A stretch of DNA of 64,000 nucleotides from Pipra filicauda. Taxonomy: Eukaryota > Chordata > Aves > Passeriformes > Pipridae. Below the pieces are notes generated by a model, which worked only from the letters and a program-made list of their open reading frames with translations, was not told where the DNA came from and searched no databases. Made by a program: the position numbers and the translations under genes. Position 1 is the first letter of the stretch. Each line of letters opens with the position of its first letter. The stretch is from the NCBI RefSeq assembly GCF_003945595.2, contig NW_024104532.1, positions 4,463,501 to 4,527,500 on the forward strand. The letters are read 5' to 3'. This document shows, piece after piece, positions 25,487-38,296 of the stretch.

Positions 25487-28400
25487 TTGAGAAATCAAAC
25501 TCTTGTCTTCTGTATTTTGGCTCATCCCTCCAGCCACCCAGCATCAGCCCCTCTCCAGAGGGGCACATTCACCTTGTTTGTGTAGCCAAGAAAAAGCAAA
25601 ACCTCTATCTTCAGCCCAAGGTCCAGTCTTCTCTCTGAATTGTTTATTGTCTCAGAAAGATGGAGAACCCAAGGTAGTTTTGTCCTCAGTTTTCTCTATA
25701 AGTTGACAGAACAAGGGTGCAGATGAACACACTGAGACACCACCAATGGTTGTCACTGAGTCCTGGGCAGCCAAAATCATCTCAGAATTCCTTTGCTCTT
25801 TGGCAGGAAGGGAAAATGAGCTTCTGGCATGACCTAGGGATGTGTGCTTTCAATCAGATGTGGGTCACAGGCCTGCAGACACAGCAGGTCCTTGTCTGGG
25901 ACACCCTCTCTACTCTGGCATCTCCTCACAGGCCCCGTGCCCACACCTTACACCAGCAGCATGTCCTTCACTCAGAGGCCTCCGCCCTCTATCCTGAGCC
26001 CCTGGTTCAGCTTTGAGCTGATCTCAGCTCATTCTCCATCCAGCTATTTTTAGCAGAGCTTATGGTGTTTGGGAAAATGGCTGCAGGGGAGCAGATTGTG
26101 CCAGTAGGAACCAAACCAAGTTTGTTCTGGGACCCCACTTGAGGTGGCTCACCTTGGGATGCTCCTGTTCAAGGACAGGTAACTTTGCCATCCATCTGGT
26201 CAAACCCTCCTACCCTCTCAGGTGCCTCTGGCAGAGCAGGCTGATGTGGGGCTCACTAGGACATTGCAATGTGGCAGGAGGGATCCAGTCCCTCCACATT
26301 CCTTGGGCAGTGTCCTGCCTGACACCCACCCACGCCAAGGGCATCCACTGGCAGCAAAGAGGTGCTGTTGGCCGTCCCTGCCAGGGCCACTTGTCCCTGC
26401 CCTCACATCACTCCCTCCCCTGCACTGCCACAGGGCTGTGGGGACCCAGCCCAGGGATCTGCTCCAGACTGAAAATAACTCTGTTTTTCCGGAACAGTCT
26501 GACACTGGCTGCATTTGCCAGGCTGGCTCTCAGCTCAAAGCTTCAATGCCAGTGCTGGCACAAAGGCAAGAGGCACCATTATTTTTGGCAAGAGTGACTG
26601 CTTTAAGTGTTTGCACGCAACCTTCAGAGAGTTGTCATCCCTTGGAGTTACAGCCAGCACAGGCGATGCCTTTTTGCATCAGCAAAGATATGAGCAGCCA
26701 TCCCACGTCTGCCCCAGAGCCTGGGATTTCATCTCCAGTGCTGCTCCAGGAGAAGGACGGCAGAGAAAAGCAAGGCTGGGATGAGCCTGCTCCACCTATG
26801 CCAAAACCTTATACTTGACCACATCATGTCTCCAGACAGATCCCATCATCCACAGCCATGGAGCATCGTGCCTTGCTCATCCTCAGGCAGGGAAGGGACA
26901 TGGTGGGCCCTGGAGCTGGGGTGTGGCTTTGGGACAGAGCTTGGATCAGGGTTGGGGCAGTGGGACGAATCTCATTCTCACAGTGCTTGAATTGAACCAA
27001 AGGTGTCTGTGTCCAGGAAAAGGTGTCCATGAGCTAACAGTGCCATTTCCAAGCTTGAAAGAAGTTTGAGGGGAATTCTGCACTCTGGGACATTCTTGGC
27101 TGTTTGGAGAGAGAGGTTTTTTTAAGTACTGCAGGAAAAGGGGGATTTTCAAGTAATTTGGATGATTCATAGGAAATGTTAGTGCACAGCTGAAGCTCTA
27201 CCAGTGAACTCGTTCCCTGGAAGACTCTGTCCTGCAGTGTGTGAAGTTGAGGTGCAAACTTTCCAGTGATGTCAGACTTGAAATTGCTTTGAGTGCCTGA
27301 GTGGATGCACTGGGAGGTGAGGTAAGAGAGTCTGAAGGAGCTATGGGCCAGAAAAAGATGTAAATGGCAGCACAGCTGATTCACTGCATGTCAAGTGCTG
27401 TGGATAAGTCTTCAGCAGCAGTTTCTCTGGTGCTTTTGAATTAATTACCCTGCTGGTGCAGAGTTCTGGTATTTGGCATCCAAGGCACATTTCCTCTGTG
27501 ACTGCTTAAATCAGTCAGGTTCAAATCACTGAGGTGAGTCTGCTCTAACACAAAGTAATTCAGCTTGTGGATGACAGCTGATACACCTGGGAGTAAATCT
27601 TCCTCCTAAGTATAATTTCTTGAACCATTTCAGGGAACATGGGTTTTATACATGTCATGTGCTGTGGTTTAGGATGCCAGGGAGGATAGAAGGAAAAAAA
27701 GTAGCTGGCGCAGAGTGTCTGCTGCAGCAGCAAAAGAAGAGCCTGGAGTGCAGGATGTGGCCAGCTGGGTCCTGTCTGTCCACTTCAGGCTTTGGCTGTG
27801 CAGGGTGGATATTGCTGGTCTCCAGTGGCAAGAGCCAACTGAGCACAGTCTGTCCCAGAGAGCCCATCACCCTCTTCTCAGAGTGCTCTGAATTTCTTGA
27901 GACATTGGGGGAGAAATGACTTGGAGATGGAGCAGAGGCCGGTTCGGCTGCCCCCAAGCCCCTTCACAGCAGGGATGCTCCCTCTGCTTCCCAGCTCCTG
28001 AATCTCAAAGCACTCAGAGACTGCCCCAGGGAGAGGATCAGCTGTCCAGCAGATTGTAGCTGAGGGGCCCAATCAAAGCACTGCTGAGGCCAGTGATGTT
28101 ATCACTAACAGCTCTTCATGCTGTGGCTTTTATCAGCACCTCCTCAGGGGTCATGGAGTGAGTCCCATGGAGTCAGGACATCACAGTCCTTTCCATTTTT
28201 TTTAAAGCAAGTTTCTTCCTCCCAAGACTGGAAAGAAAAACATCTTTGAGAGCACCCCTGATAGCCTGGAGAGCACAGCGCAGTGGAAAGGAGCCCCTTG
28301 CCTCATGGGGCTGGTTTGTAAATGTCCATGTGATTTTTTAAATATGATATTTCCTAATCCATCCTCCTGATTTCTAAATCCTGGGGGAGAGTCACAGAAG

Positions 28401-30589
28401 ACAAGCTCTGCTGGATGCTATGTGCTGGCTTACCTCCCAGAAGCCTTGCACAAGGGCTAGGAAGCTACTGGGAAGCTACTGGGCAAAGTATTCCAGGACT
28501 TGGACTCGGGCTGGACCACCTGATTCCAGACAAATTGTGTCTGGAAACCTGGGGCTCCAGCCCCTTTGTAAGACAGTCCTCCCAGGTGTAAGATCCACCT
28601 GTACCTTGTCCCTTCCAACAGTCACCTGCAGGCCTAAGTGTCTTCTCTACTCAATAGATCAGCTTTCAAAAATAGATCAGCTGTCATTCAAAAGCTGGTA
28701 GTTGTTGAGATTAAAAAAACCCCACAACACAATGGGCTGAGTGATGCTGTTTGATTATGCCTGAATGTTTTCTCTCCCCTCCTCCAAAGATCATCACGAG
28801 TTCCGGTTCATTGGGAAAAGCACAGGGAGGAAAGTGCCAGATAAGGGGAAAGGCTCATCACATGTTATTGTTAGCACAGCACTGGAAATATCACTAACAA
28901 ATCAATCAGGCCCTTGATGCACAAGGCCCTGCCCCACGTCCCCTCTGGAGCAGCAGTCACGACTCGTGGGTCCCACTCCATCATCTGAGGAGCAGAGCGA
29001 GCAGATGAAAAGGGTACGAGCTGTCCTGGTTGGGTGCACTTGAGAATGAGCTCTGTCAAGGGCTCCTTCACTGATGGGCCTTCAGCTAATTTTAGCACCA
29101 ATGATCAGCAGCTCAGCACAGCACAGGGGAGCCATGGTTTGCAAAAGCAGGAGTCCGTGTTGGACACACCAGCCAATATTTAGGCAGACACAGGAATGGC
29201 TCTACAGGGTCTCCTGGACAACTCTAAGTTTGCCATGACCACGCTCTGAACCAGACAGAGACACTCCAACTTCATCCCCAGAGCTGGGTGGCAGTGAGAC
29301 CCTGTGGGGACAGCTGAACTGGGGCTCGGTGACACAAGGCAGCTTGTGGCCACGGTGCTTTCTGGCAGCAGATTGAGTTGCTCCTGTTGCTCAGAGGCAC
29401 AACAACAGCCATTTGAGCACCCTGGGAGGCAGCTGGGTGCCCTGAAGAGCAGGGTGCTTCACTGACACCCACGATGCAAATTTGGGAGCAGCACCAGCTA
29501 GGGACAAGCCTCCCTTCTCCTCTGCACTGACTGTAGCTCCAGCACACATGGCATAAGCTCCCTCTGCAGAGTCCTCTGCAAGGGGGAATGGGTCCTGGCA
29601 GGGACTGGTCTCTGCTACTGAACTGGAGGGCAGCTCCAACAACCTCCAGCAGCTGCAAAGGGGATTCATGATGGGAGCACAGCTCTGCAGGTCGCTGCCC
29701 TGTGCCTGCTCTTGTTGGCTCTGAAACCAGGTGAAAATACAGGTACTGTTATTTGTCACTGTGTGAGGCTCCAGGTGCAGAGCTCTTGTACCCATGCTCC
29801 TTTCTGAGCCACCTCCTTTGGGTCTGGGTGGTGGTGACTGATGCCTGGCACAGGAATGTCACACAGCAAGGACACCTCACCCTGATTACAGGTCCAAATC
29901 CCATTAGTACCTGCAGAGCAGATGGAAATCTCATGTGACTCAGGCACAAGGCTCATCACCTCTCCTAAGTGAGGAAGTTCCCATGCTGTCCCAAGGTCTC
30001 TTGTGATCCTGCCTCCAGAGGGACACAGTGCCCCAGGTCCCCAGAGCAGAGAAGGGTGTGTGGAGGCTGAGCAGTGGCTCCCCACAGCAAATCTGTGTCA
30101 CCTGGGCTGATGGAGCTGGGCCCCAGGTCTGGGATCCAACCTGCCACCTGAGACAGGCTATTTTTCACTTTTTTCTCAAGAGAATTCAGATGTGGGACCT
30201 GCCTCCGCTCTGTAGAGAGAAAAAAAAAAGATCTGAGGCCAGCAAGGAAGAAAGGAGTGTTTTACGTTCACACAAGGGTGGACCTGTTGCAGCCGTGGGG
30301 TGCAGCAGTTGGCAGCATTCCTCAGGTGAGGAAGTGGTGTGCCATGTTCCCAGGAAGCTCCTGGTCTGTGGTTCCTTCTTAGGACAACACGTAAGAGCCA
30401 CGTGGCAGCTCACCTGGGCCAATACTCTGGCTCCTGCTGTGGCCCAGGGCAGATGTTTACAGAGGCACAGAGTAAGGGCACAGAAAGGCTTCCCAAGAAT
30501 AGTCCCTGAGCTCCCCCCAGTCCCCTAGCCTTAGGGAAGAGGTGGTGGTTCTTTGTGTTTAAGAACCCAAAGGATTTTTCTTCCATGAA
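25487..30589. other. Intergenic DNA, no gene recognised
   Basis: About 5 kb of moderately GC-rich sequence. Open frames up to 198 codons occur on both strands with no protein-family resemblance. A small 12-base duplication (GGAAGCTACTGG) lies at about 28466-28491. No RNA gene seen. Confidence 0.6.
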
Positions 30590-31015
30590 TTCATCCAGTT
30601 CCTGTTTAAATGCTTTGCATCTGTCACATCCTGTGGAGAGGAGCTCCACAGTTTAACTATATGTTACACCAAGAACCACTTCCTTCTCCTGGTTTCAAAC
30701 TTCCCTCCAGGTAGTTTCGTTTGGAGCTTGTATTCCTCTACTGGAAGAGATGGTGAGTAATCACCCCTCCATGCCCTCACATGCCTCCCAAGACAGTGCA
30801 GATCTGTATCACACCCGTCACTGTCATCCCGTCTCCTGGCCATGATGCTATTCCTCACACAGAGGCTGCTCCAGAGCTTAGTGAATTCCTGCTTGCCTTC
30901 TCTGAGCCTCTTCCATATATCCCTCTTGAGCCAAGGCAATGGGGAGAGCTGGACACAGCATCCTTAGTGTGGGCACATCACCGGCTCACGCAGTGGCAAT
31001 GCTTCCTTTCTCATC
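30590..31015 (-). mobile_element. Diverged ancient CR1-like LINE 3' region
   Basis: Degraded but follows a familiar amniote CR1 order when read on plus: GCATCTGTCACATCCTGTGG, AGGAGCTCCACAGTTTAACT, a CACTTCCTTCTCC block, 'CCTCTTCCATATATCCCTCT' and a 'GGACACAGCATCC' block. Recognised from memory of the family. Orientation (minus) is judged from the order of blocks and is less certain. Confidence 0.55.
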
Positions 31016-31934
31016 CTCTGTTTCTTTCCTACTCACTTCCACCATTCAATTTTCTGCCTTCTCTGCCCCAGATGATTTGGAAACACCATTTAGCATGACC
31101 CCCAGGATCCCTTCCTGCGAGGAGACACACCAGCCAGAGCCCATCGCTGGGCTACTGGTATTAGGACTGGTTTGTGTTTGCTCTGCCTTTGCCTGAGTTT
31201 CCTTGGCTGCCTGTCCCACCACACAGGGACACAGACCCAGCAGCTCCTTGCAGCCTGCCCTTGCCTGCTGTGCTCTGAAGAGCTCAGTGCTGGTGGCAAA
31301 CATGATCACTTTGGCCCTTTTCCAGATAATTTGTGGGCACACTCAATGGTTCCCCACAGGTAACATCCCTTTGCTGTGAAAACAAACCCCTTACTTCAGT
31401 CCTTCCTTTCCTGCCTGTAACAACTGCTCTGTCTGGCAGGACTTTCCTCTTTTTCTCCTGAACAACACCATGTCCCTGAGGGGTTGTGGTGGGAGGCCTG
31501 GCCGGACATGTCACAAACCAGGTTTCCTTCCCTGCATCCTTGCAGGATGGCCCCATGATCCCCCTCGGCCAAGAGCAGGACCCAGGCTTGGCAGAGAGGT
31601 CTCTGACTGGAAGATGTCAAGGCTGGTGACTCTCACCGTCAGGGCCTGGGGAGGAGACTTGGAGCTGGGGTGTAGGCTGGTGAGTCAGGGTGAGTGGAAG
31701 AGCTGGAGCTGGAACCTCATTAATAATGGAAACACATTAATAATGGAGACGTCCCTCTGATGCTGCAGTCATCCTGTGGCTGGAGGGAAGAAGGTGAAGC
31801 AATGGTTGCTGATCCACAGGGGAGCTCTGCTTTCAGCAGAAGCAGTTGATGGGCAGAGCACACCTTGGTCAGGTGCTGCCACCTTGGCAGGAAGCCCCGT
31901 GTTGCCAGAGCTGGGATAACCTGACAAGTACAGG
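31016..31934. other. Intergenic DNA, no gene recognised
   Basis: No gene, RNA or recognised repeat seen. A short duplication, TTAATAATGGA, occurs at about 31719 and 31738. Confidence 0.55.
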
Positions 31935-31985
31935 GGATACTGAGCTGTATGGGGGGATACAGGGGGATACAGGGGATACTGAGCT
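31935..31985. repeat. Short GGGGATACA-type tandem repeat
   Basis: Four to five imperfect copies of GGGGGATACA/GGGGATACT, flanked on both sides by ACTGAGCT. Simple repeat. Confidence 0.65.
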
Positions 31986-34900
31986 CTGGCACCCAGGCTG
32001 AGCTGCCACACCTCAGAACCACCAGCACCTGCAATTCCTGCCCATCATCTTATATTCCATGGAATGAGCTGCTGTTTTTTTTCCACAATAAACTCCTGCC
32101 CAGTAAAACATCCTCCTTGCTAAGATGTGAAGTGGTAGGTAGCGGAGGACATGTGGGCAACACCATAAGCAGGCCCTGCAGCCTTTCTGCTGCTGCTGGG
32201 GCTCCAGGGACTTCTACACCTCTCCTTCCACCTCAACCTCTTTTCATCTCTTTTGGGTTTGTTTAGCTTCATGTCTCTGTCTTCTCAGCCTTGGCATCTG
32301 GCAGCCCCACCAGGGACCTTCATTACTGCCAGGCAGCTGCCCACACCCAGCCCTCTGAAGCCTCCAGTGATTATTTTTCCCAAAATGAAGGGGGACCCAG
32401 GCATTAGGCTGCTCCCCTGAAAAAGCTCTTGGCCAGGGACTTGCCCAGCCTGTTGCACAAAGCTCAGGGCTGCCCACCCCTGCCCTCCTTCCCAGCAGGG
32501 CATAGAGCTGGTGACCTGCAAGGTCTTTGCTTCAGGTGTCCTTTCTGTGCTGTGAGACTCCTGGGATGGGTTTTTGCCTTTAGTAGTGAAACAGGCACCC
32601 AATGATCCTCTCAAGGGCCAGCTGATACACCTGCTGGTGGCAGAGACACAAGCCCTGTCGTGGCAGAGGCACTCCCGGGTGTGTCTGTGGAGCCAGGGAG
32701 GGAGAGATTGCACATGGACTGGTTTGGCAGCTTCAAGGGGCTCTCACCTCCCTCCCACCCTTCATTTCTCTCTGAAGCAAGAGAACTCAGCTCCTGCAAC
32801 ATCTCCTGTGCAGGCAGCACCTACTCTCGGAGAAATTTGCCTGGAGGAGCGGGTGCTGGTGGGACTCCAGAGGTGCCCAATCCCAAAGGAGAAGGTGAAT
32901 CTCGAGGGGATGTGCCTCTGTTCATCTTCTTGTGCCCTCACCTTGCTCAGGAGAGCAACTGCACCGAAGAGTGGGCTGTGGGCAGGGGGTGCCCTGGTCC
33001 CCAGGTGTGTGGGGTGCCAGGGGGAGGAGGTGGTGCTCGTGTGGAGCTCCAGCTCCGCAGGTGGGTGGTTGTGATGACACAGCAGAAGCAGAAATTGTAC
33101 AAAGTCAGACAGGGAGAAGATGTTGGTTTCATCAGTGGAAATGACTAATCAGCAGAAACCACCAGAATTTTCTGAACTCTTTTTACCTTTCTCATGTCTC
33201 CTTTCCTCCTTGCTGCAGGCAGATGGTACTTGGTGGGGTGGTGTGCCCACGCTGTGGGATGCTTTGGGCAATGAGTGTTGTCACTGGCACTGCCCCATGA
33301 TGAGTGTTGATGGCCCCATCTCAGGCTGGAGTGTCCTGAAGACATTTGTTCTTCCTCCCAGAGCTGCGGGATGCTGTAGACACCTCTCTCTCTCTCCCTG
33401 CATCCCGGCCCAGACGCCCACGGACTCTGGGCAGACCTCTGCATTCTGTTAATCCATGGCTTTCCAGGACAGAGCAGGGCAGAGGCAGGGACTAAGTGCC
33501 TGTCCCGCTCATGGGTTTGGAGACACCACCCCTCAGGAAAGGCCTGGGGTATGTTCTTGATGGGCAGGGATGGGAGGTCATGCAGCCCACAGCCCTTATG
33601 AAACAGCCTGTTTGCTAACTGGGTAATGGTGCTCTCCAGCAAACTCTTATCCTTCACCAGCAGAGACACCAGCAAGAAAAGCAGCCATCAGTATTCCTCA
33701 TTAAGGGGAGAAAGAAACTGCTAAATACCACTACTGCTTGGTTAGCAGAGTGAGGGATGGCAGAGGGCTCTGAGCAGAGCACTTCTCCATGCTGGTCCTG
33801 AGAGAGCAGGCAGGGGCTGTCGGGGCAGAAAGATGGATACCTCGGAATTCGGTGCCCTCACACCAGCCTCTGGCTTTTTCTTCAAGTTGTCATCACCATC
33901 AGCTGGCTCAGCTGGTAACAGGGACTTGGGACAGACTGGTAAAAGGCCCAGAGTCACCAGCCCTGGGAGAGAAATGGGAATCTTGGGATAGGAAAAGCGA
34001 GGCAAGGCAGCAAAGTGGAGAGAGAAGGACCACAGAGGCTGGTGTACAGGAAACTTTAACCACTAAAACCACTAAATACACGAGACTTGGGCTGCTTTAG
34101 CCTCAGAGAGGCCAAGAGTGGCTGAAGCCTCCTCCATGAAGGAGGTCTGCACAGGGCCCGTAAATAACCCTCTTGGAAATAAAGAACTGACTCTTAATTT
34201 ATTCTGCTTGGATCAAATCCTATCTGCTTATTTTTAGCCTGTGTCTTGTGGTGCAGGCATGTGGCTGACACCATTTCTACCTGCCTGGGAGACCTCTCTG
34301 GACACAGCCGTGGCCAAGTACGTGGATGGGATTATCCTGAGAAGGGATGCACAGCCCTCCTTCCCTCCCACGGGTGATTTAAGCATGTTAAATGGGAAGG
34401 GAAGAAGGAAGAGAAAGGAATGACATCTGTGTGGTTTTTCTGGAGTTGCTCATGCTGATGGCAAGCTCAGCAGAATGAAGACCTTTCATTTCACAGGTTT
34501 CTTCCTCCTTTCCCGCAGCTCAAATTGCCCTGCCTTGCACAGCACACACAAGCACTGAGGTTGCAGGCAAAGTCCACTTCCGAGCCCAGCAGTGTGGGAG
34601 GAAGTTTTGTGATTAGGATGCACCTGTGAGCACATTCTTAAGCTCCTGGGTTTTTTCCCTGTGTTTTCATTTCCACCACGAATGGCCGATAGCGGCGTGT
34701 GGTCACCAAGCCCTTTCAAGACGGGAAAGAAATCCAAAGAACAGTAATAATGGAAAAGATTAAATAGAGGAAATGTAACTTTCCTGTGCAAACCTGCTGC
34801 TGGGAGAGGAACCCCCGCCTGCTGTTGTTATTTGGCAGAGCCTGAACTGTCGTGCTTTGCATGGCTGGAGGCCGTGCTTGTTTTCTGAGCAAGCCCAGTC

Positions 34901-37200
34901 TAACTCAAAGCTTGTCTGGTTCGTTCCCACAGAGCCCCCTGATGGCTTTAGCTTTCATTCCAACAGCCTGCACGTTAATGTTTGGAGTAGCAGGGAAAGT
35001 CCCTGTCAACAGCAAAAAGCTTTCCTGGAGCCAGCAGAAGCTCAGGATGAGATGTAGGAGGGCAATAACCACCTCCTAGGCACCTCCTGGTGCCTTCTGC
35101 CTGGATGGTTGCTGGGCAGCTACAAGTTCCTGCCTCCCATCTGCTTCTCTCTTCCTGAGGCTTTCACCATGATGCCTATTTTGAGCTGGAGCCCAGGACT
35201 GTCAGGTGTTTCTCCAGCCTCTGGACTGAGCCTGTGGTCAATCACACAAGGAATGTCATGGGGGATCTAGCCCCACCAGCCACATGGGGTTGATTTTTTT
35301 CTTAAATACTGCCAGAAAATACTGCTGTGGCAGTGGGTATGAGGAGGGCCGGGCAGTGCTGTGGAGGTGGCTCATCCCTGCTCTGTGAGAAGCATCCTGT
35401 GCAAACACTTTTGCAATGAGGTTGCACAAAGCTGGCTCTGTTGCAGGTGAAGCCAGTCCTGCCTCCCTCGGCGGCTGTGCAGTCCCATGTGTGATCCCAC
35501 ACACGGCCCCACTCCCTGACATTGCTTGCCGGGTTTCGTGTTGTCAGGCTGGGGGCACACCCACAAGGGAGCTGATGCCAAGACTGCCAGGGGACAGCCC
35601 ACCCCGCTGGAACACTTTAGCCTGGCTTCGCCTGAGCACAACACCTCACACTGGGACACAAACACTTGTGCTCAACCAGCCAGTGCCTATTTGCTTTCCT
35701 TGTGTAAGGAGAGCCAGGCCAGGGCAGCCAGCCTACTTCCACACCTGCCTGGGGAGCCCTGGAGTGGTGACAGCACTGTCACACTGCTCCTGGTCCCTGA
35801 GCCACCCAGGTGAGGTGAGCGCAGCCGCAGCCCAGTCCGGGGCTGGATGAGAGGTGTGTGGGGCCAGCGGCACAGCAGGAAGGAAACAACTTGCGCTGGG
35901 GGGAAGGAGGTGTCAGGAAGGAGGACGGCGAGGCCATCCTGCAAGGAACTCGCTGAAGCCAGGTTACACAGCCTCTGAAAAACCAGACTGCAATGGGAAA
36001 TATGCCTGAGGCAACACCCACAGTGTGAGCTGGCGGGGTGGAACTGGGCCTGGTGGGTCAGGGTGCTGACCAAGGAGGGAGCACTGCCCTGCTGGGGCTC
36101 CCTCGGCAGCTGACGGAGCATGGTTCCTGCCCTGGCGTGATCATCCACAATATGCCGATGAGAGCAAAGCAGTGGTGATGTGTCTCAAGGGCTGATGGCT
36201 TTGTTGGACACGGCAGTAAGAGCATCTGCCCAAGGACAGAGCTGGAGAACTGATGTCGGTGTGATGACAGCCCAAAGGCTGCCTGGCCAGGCCTTTCGCT
36301 GCTTCAGAAAGCACCTGGTCATGGACTGAATCCCTGCTGCCACCTGTAAGGGAGGAAGGACATCTGTGTTCCCAAGGCCACAGACAGGTAATGCCCTCAC
36401 TGCCCAGCCACATGTGGGTCTCTCCCATGGCCACATGTCTTTCCCTAAGCCCATACAGCATGGATCAGCCTGGGAACAATTCTCCTGGGGTGGCTTTACC
36501 CTGATCACCCACTCAGCCAGGGGACATCGCTGAGTGTTCATTGGCCTCTCCCCCAAAGACCAGCTTGAACTTCTTCCCATCCTTGGCTTCTTCTGTTGCT
36601 TGGCTGCCCAGCCTATCCGCCCACAACTGCTCCTGTGTGCTCCAGCACCCCTTCAGTGCAGGGATGAAGGAGAGTAGTTTCACAGTCATTGCTTGGGGCC
36701 CCATGAGCTGCAGCCAGCCTCTCCACGGGCAGTATGGGATGCAGGCAGGGCAGGCAGGGGGGCAGGATGGCCCTCCTGGCACCAGCACTGGGTGGGAGCC
36801 AGTGGAGCAGGTGCATGTGGGTCCCCATGCTGCCCTGCCCAGCTCATATCAAAAATGGTCCCAGAAAGGGACCCAGAAGGGCTGGAGGTGCCAAAGAGCT
36901 TGTCCTGGCCCATGGGAAGTTTTGGATCACAGATGCTGCCTGTGATCTGTGTGAGTCACTGAAGGACTCGGAGTCCTTTTTAACGTGATGCTTTTTGCAC
37001 ACTGTGGGTCAGCCTGGAAAAACCCAGGTGCTGCTGTCCCCTCCCTGCGGTTGGGATGAATTTGAGCTCCCAGCTACAGGAGTTGGCTAAGGAACAGCCT
37101 CACTTCTCAATAGCTTGTTTATGAGGATGCAAACACCTCACCAGCATAAAAACAACTTCATGCCAAGTAGCCACTGTTTCCCAGTGCCCTAATCCTGGCA
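31986..37200. other. Intergenic DNA left of the ARHGEF37 promoter
   Basis: About 5 kb, GC-rich on average, with many chance open frames on both strands. I found no coding exon with sensible splice sites and no structural RNA. Confidence 0.55.
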
Positions 37201-37458
37201 ACCACTTCCTCGGTTATATTTTCGTTTCTGTTTTCTCTGCCCCCTTTTCCGTGGCTGAGCAGCTGCTGAGCAATGGCAGAGCCTAGGGGCAGTGGCGGGG
37301 GGCACCATAGCATCAACGAAGGTGGGACACCGGAGCTGCAGCAAGGCCATGGAGACACCGGGGGCCTGTTCGTGTTATTTATGGCAGAGGCGAGGCGGTG
37401 TGTCCCCTGCTCTCCAGCCGCAGCTGCTGCCAGGGCACCGCGGTTCGAGGATGGACCA

Positions 37459-37486
37459 GGGGGCAGGGGGGCCTGGGGCAGGGGGG
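37459..37486 (+). promoter_or_regulatory. G-quadruplex motif in ARHGEF37 promoter
   Basis: Four G runs of 5, 6, 4 and 6 with loops of only 2, 3 and 2 bases (CA, CCT, CA) on the coding strand. This fits a very stable parallel quadruplex. Effect on transcription is inference. Confidence 0.75.
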
Positions 37487-37789
37487 CCAATACAGAGCCG
37501 GGCCCGGCGCTGGGGGCTCGGCTGCTATCGCAGAGCGGAGCCCCCCCGCCGCTGTGCCGCGGTCCGGTGCCGGCGGGGGCGGTGCGCTCCGGGGCAGCCG
37601 CTGCCACCCGGGCCGGCCGCCAACCCCCCCGCCCCGCCGGGCGTGCGCAGGGACCGCCCCGCCGAGCCTCCCTCCGACCGGCTGCGGCTGCCGGGGCCGG
37701 GACCGGCGGGGCCGGCACCCCCCGGGAGCGATCACCCCCTGCTCGGGATCGATCAGCCTCCGCTCGGGATCAGCCCCCGCTCGGGATCG

Positions 37790-37895
37790 CCCCGTACCGC
37801 GGACTCCGCCCGGTGCCAGCCCGGCTGCGGCTGCGGTGTCACCGCCCGCAGCAGCGCGACAGCGGCCGCGGCCGGGCACGGCGACCTGCGCCGCA
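37790..37895 (+). other. ARHGEF37: Probable ARHGEF37 non-coding exon 1 (3' end defined only)
   Basis: A good donor, CCGCAG|GTGAGAG, ends an exon at 37895 inside the CpG island. It would splice to the acceptor at 40171-40172, just ahead of the start codon. The left end is a guess. The human gene also has a non-coding first exon followed by 12 coding exons, which fits. No transcript evidence is available here. Confidence 0.5.
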
Positions 37896-38060
37896 GGTGA
37901 GAGCCGGGGCCTGGGGTTTCGGGGCGCGGAGGGGACGCCGGGGCTGAGCGGGGAGCGAGGGTGGCACCCCCGGGCCGCAGTGGGACCTGTGGGCCCGGAG
38001 CTGGGGATCCCTGCGCTCGGATCTTGGGGAGGGCCGGGGGGCGACCGTGTCCGCGATACG

Positions 38061-38296
38061 GACTGGGATGCCCGGAGCCCCCTGGTTACAGACTGGGATG
38101 CTGGGAGCCCCTTCGTTACAGACAGGGATGCTGGAAGCCCTCTGGTTACAAACAGGGATGCTGGGAGCCCTCTGGTTACAGACAGGCGTGCTCGGAGCCC
38201 CGTGGTTACAAACAGGGATGCTCAGAGCCCCCTCCCCCCCCCCCGTTACGGACAGGGATGCTGGGAGCCCGTTCGTTACGGACAGGGATGCTGGGA
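38061..38296. repeat. 30-bp minisatellite at the edge of the ARHGEF37 CpG island
   Basis: Seven full units plus a partial eighth, typified by GACAGGGATGCTGGGAGCCC + TCTGGTTACA, with exact 30-base spacing from 38061 to 38210. The sixth unit is lengthened to 40 bases by a run of C (38231-38244), then the 30-base spacing resumes. As 30 is divisible by 3, each open frame shows a 10-residue peptide repeat on either strand. No evidence that it is translated. Confidence 0.92.

Larger units (their letters stand above)
37260..38060 (+). promoter_or_regulatory. ARHGEF37: ARHGEF37 CpG-island promoter
   Basis: CpG-dense, TATA-less block about 2.3 kb upstream of the first coding exon. It has GC boxes (CCGCCCCGCC-type, about 37650-37675), a GTGCGCAGG half NRF1-like site near 37644, a strong G-quadruplex motif (37459-37486) and three copies of GCTCGGGATC (37741-37788). 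Placement and the donor at 37896 make it the natural promoter of ARHGEF37. The start site is not visible. Confidence 0.75.
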
